64,000 bases of DNA, from positions 124,001 through 188,000 of the forward strand of contig JAHCAM010000002.1 in assembly GCA_019634895.1 (NCBI GenBank), in the 5' to 3' direction. The translations under genes were made by a program, and so were the position numbers. The notes below the pieces were generated by a model. That model was given only the letters and a program-made list of their open reading frames with translations, was not told where the DNA came from and did no database searches. Below are positions 63,479 through 64,000 of the stretch, piece after piece (the stretch's first letter is position 1; the number at the start of each line of letters is the position of its first letter). This stretch comes from Steroidobacteraceae bacterium (GTDB lineage: Bacteria > Pseudomonadota > Gammaproteobacteria > Steroidobacterales > Steroidobacteraceae).

Positions 63479-64000
63479 ATGCCGAGACGCACCAAGATCG
63501 TCGCGACCCTGGGGCCCGCCACCGACAACGACGCGGCGCTCGACGACCTGATGGCCGCGGGCGTGGACCTGGTCCGCGTCAACTTCTCGCACGGCAGCTT
63601 CGACGACCATGCGCGGCGCATCGACCGCGCGCGCGCCGCGGCGGCGCAGGCCGGGCGGGTGGTCGGCATCCTCGGCGACCTGCGCGGCCCCAAGGTGCGC
63701 ATCGAGCGCTTCGCCACCGGCAGCGTGACGCTCGCCGAGGGCGAGCCGTTCGCGCTCGACCCGAAGCTCGACCCCTGGTCCGGCACCGCCAGGGTCGTCG
63801 GCGTCGCCTACGAGCGGCTGCCGAAGGACGTCAGGAAGGGCGACACGCTGCTGCTCAACGACGGCCTGATCTCGCTCGAGGTCGAGCGCGTCGAGGGCAC
63901 GCGCGTGCACACGCGCGTGCTGACGGGCGGCGAACTGTCGGACATGAAGGGCCTCAACAAGCTGGGCGGCGGGCTCTCGGCCGGCGCCCTGACCGACAAG
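63479..64000 (+). CDS. pyk: pyruvate kinase (partial, cut by the window end)
   Basis: The first 174 codons of pyruvate kinase are present: MPRRTKIVATLGPATDND, LVRVNFSHGSFDDHARRI, ILGDLRGPKVRIERF (substrate-binding arginines) and the start of the B domain (LLLNDGLISLEVERVEG), then the re-entry into the barrel. It begins 9 bases after pgk with GAGG 4 bases before the ATG. It is the last visible member of the tkt-gap-pgk-pyk run; the remaining two thirds lie outside the window. Confidence 0.95.
   Translation, partial: MPRRTKIVATLGPATDNDAALDDLMAAGVDLVRVNFSHGSFDDHARRIDRARAAAAQAGRVVGILGDLRGPKVRIERFATGSVTLAEGEPFALDPKLDPWSGTARVVGVAYERLPKDVRKGDTLLLNDGLISLEVERVEGTRVHTRVLTGGELSDMKGLNKLGGGLSAGALTDK

Overview
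The window is GC-rich chromosomal DNA, densely packed on both strands. It looks like a free-living, respiring gammaproteobacterium from the Xanthomonadales/Nevskiales/Steroidobacterales neighbourhood. That placement is inference from a pcm-tolC pair, a tandem glycine riboswitch, an SAH riboswitch before ahcY, mpl next to a LON-domain gene, and a PPi-dependent phosphofructokinase beside a proton-pumping pyrophosphatase. No phage, insertion sequence, CRISPR array, tRNA or rRNA was recognised.

Layout. 1-2.8 kb: the end of ispG and a DUF885 metallopeptidase (minus strand). 2.9-7.5 kb: a glycine riboswitch with its terminator, then gcvT-gcvH-gcvPA-gcvPB. 7.6-12.7 kb: dgkA, a PfkB-family (adenosine kinase-like) sugar kinase, a double-HtrA protease resembling eukaryotic Nma111, and a Sua5-type tsaC. 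12.7-17.6 kb: tolC and pcm (minus), then a PAS-GGDEF-EAL protein and a small membrane protein. 17.6-29.3 kb: secreted hydrolases (two amidohydrolases, a DUF885-like protein without its metal motif, an MBL-fold protein, an M14 peptidase), a TPR protein, a Sco protein, and a PadR/PspC pair in which padR carries a frameshift. 29.4-42.5 kb: a respiratory and electron-export locus. 42.5-48.3 kb: a trypsin-like protease, an alpha/beta-hydrolase-cyclase fusion, H+-PPase and PPi-PFK. 48.4-59.2 kb: adk, rnd, a membrane protein, mpl, a LON-domain protein, and a minus-strand run metK - SAH riboswitch - ahcY - CpdA-like - TraB/GumN - hemL - CPBP protease. 59.3-64 kb: tkt-gap-pgk-pyk, with pyk cut by the window end.

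The most interesting block is 29.4-42.5 kb. It encodes an MtrC/OmcA-like decaheme lipoprotein with a collagen-like stalk, an MtrA/DmsE-like decaheme cytochrome and an MtrB/PioB-like outer-membrane barrel, which together form a full transmembrane electron conduit. Divergent from it are a sensor kinase whose periplasmic domain carries two haem-c attachment motifs and a sigma-54 activator of the NtrC class. Further on lie a diheme-type cytochrome b, a heptaheme cytochrome c with a membrane anchor, and two small receiver proteins, one of them tethered to a duplicated hydrophobic module. The regulatory DNA fits the proteins: a consensus -24/-12 sigma-54 promoter precedes the receiver genes, and an FNR-type box sits at class II distance from a -10 hexamer ahead of the heptaheme cytochrome. 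I infer a redox-sensing, oxygen-regulated system for exporting (or importing) electrons across the outer membrane.

Central metabolism here also forms a coherent picture. Reversible PPi-dependent phosphofructokinase with H+-PPase, plus the lower glycolysis/transketolase operon, suggests a PPi-economising glycolysis/gluconeogenesis. The metK-ahcY run forms a methyl-cycle unit under SAH control.
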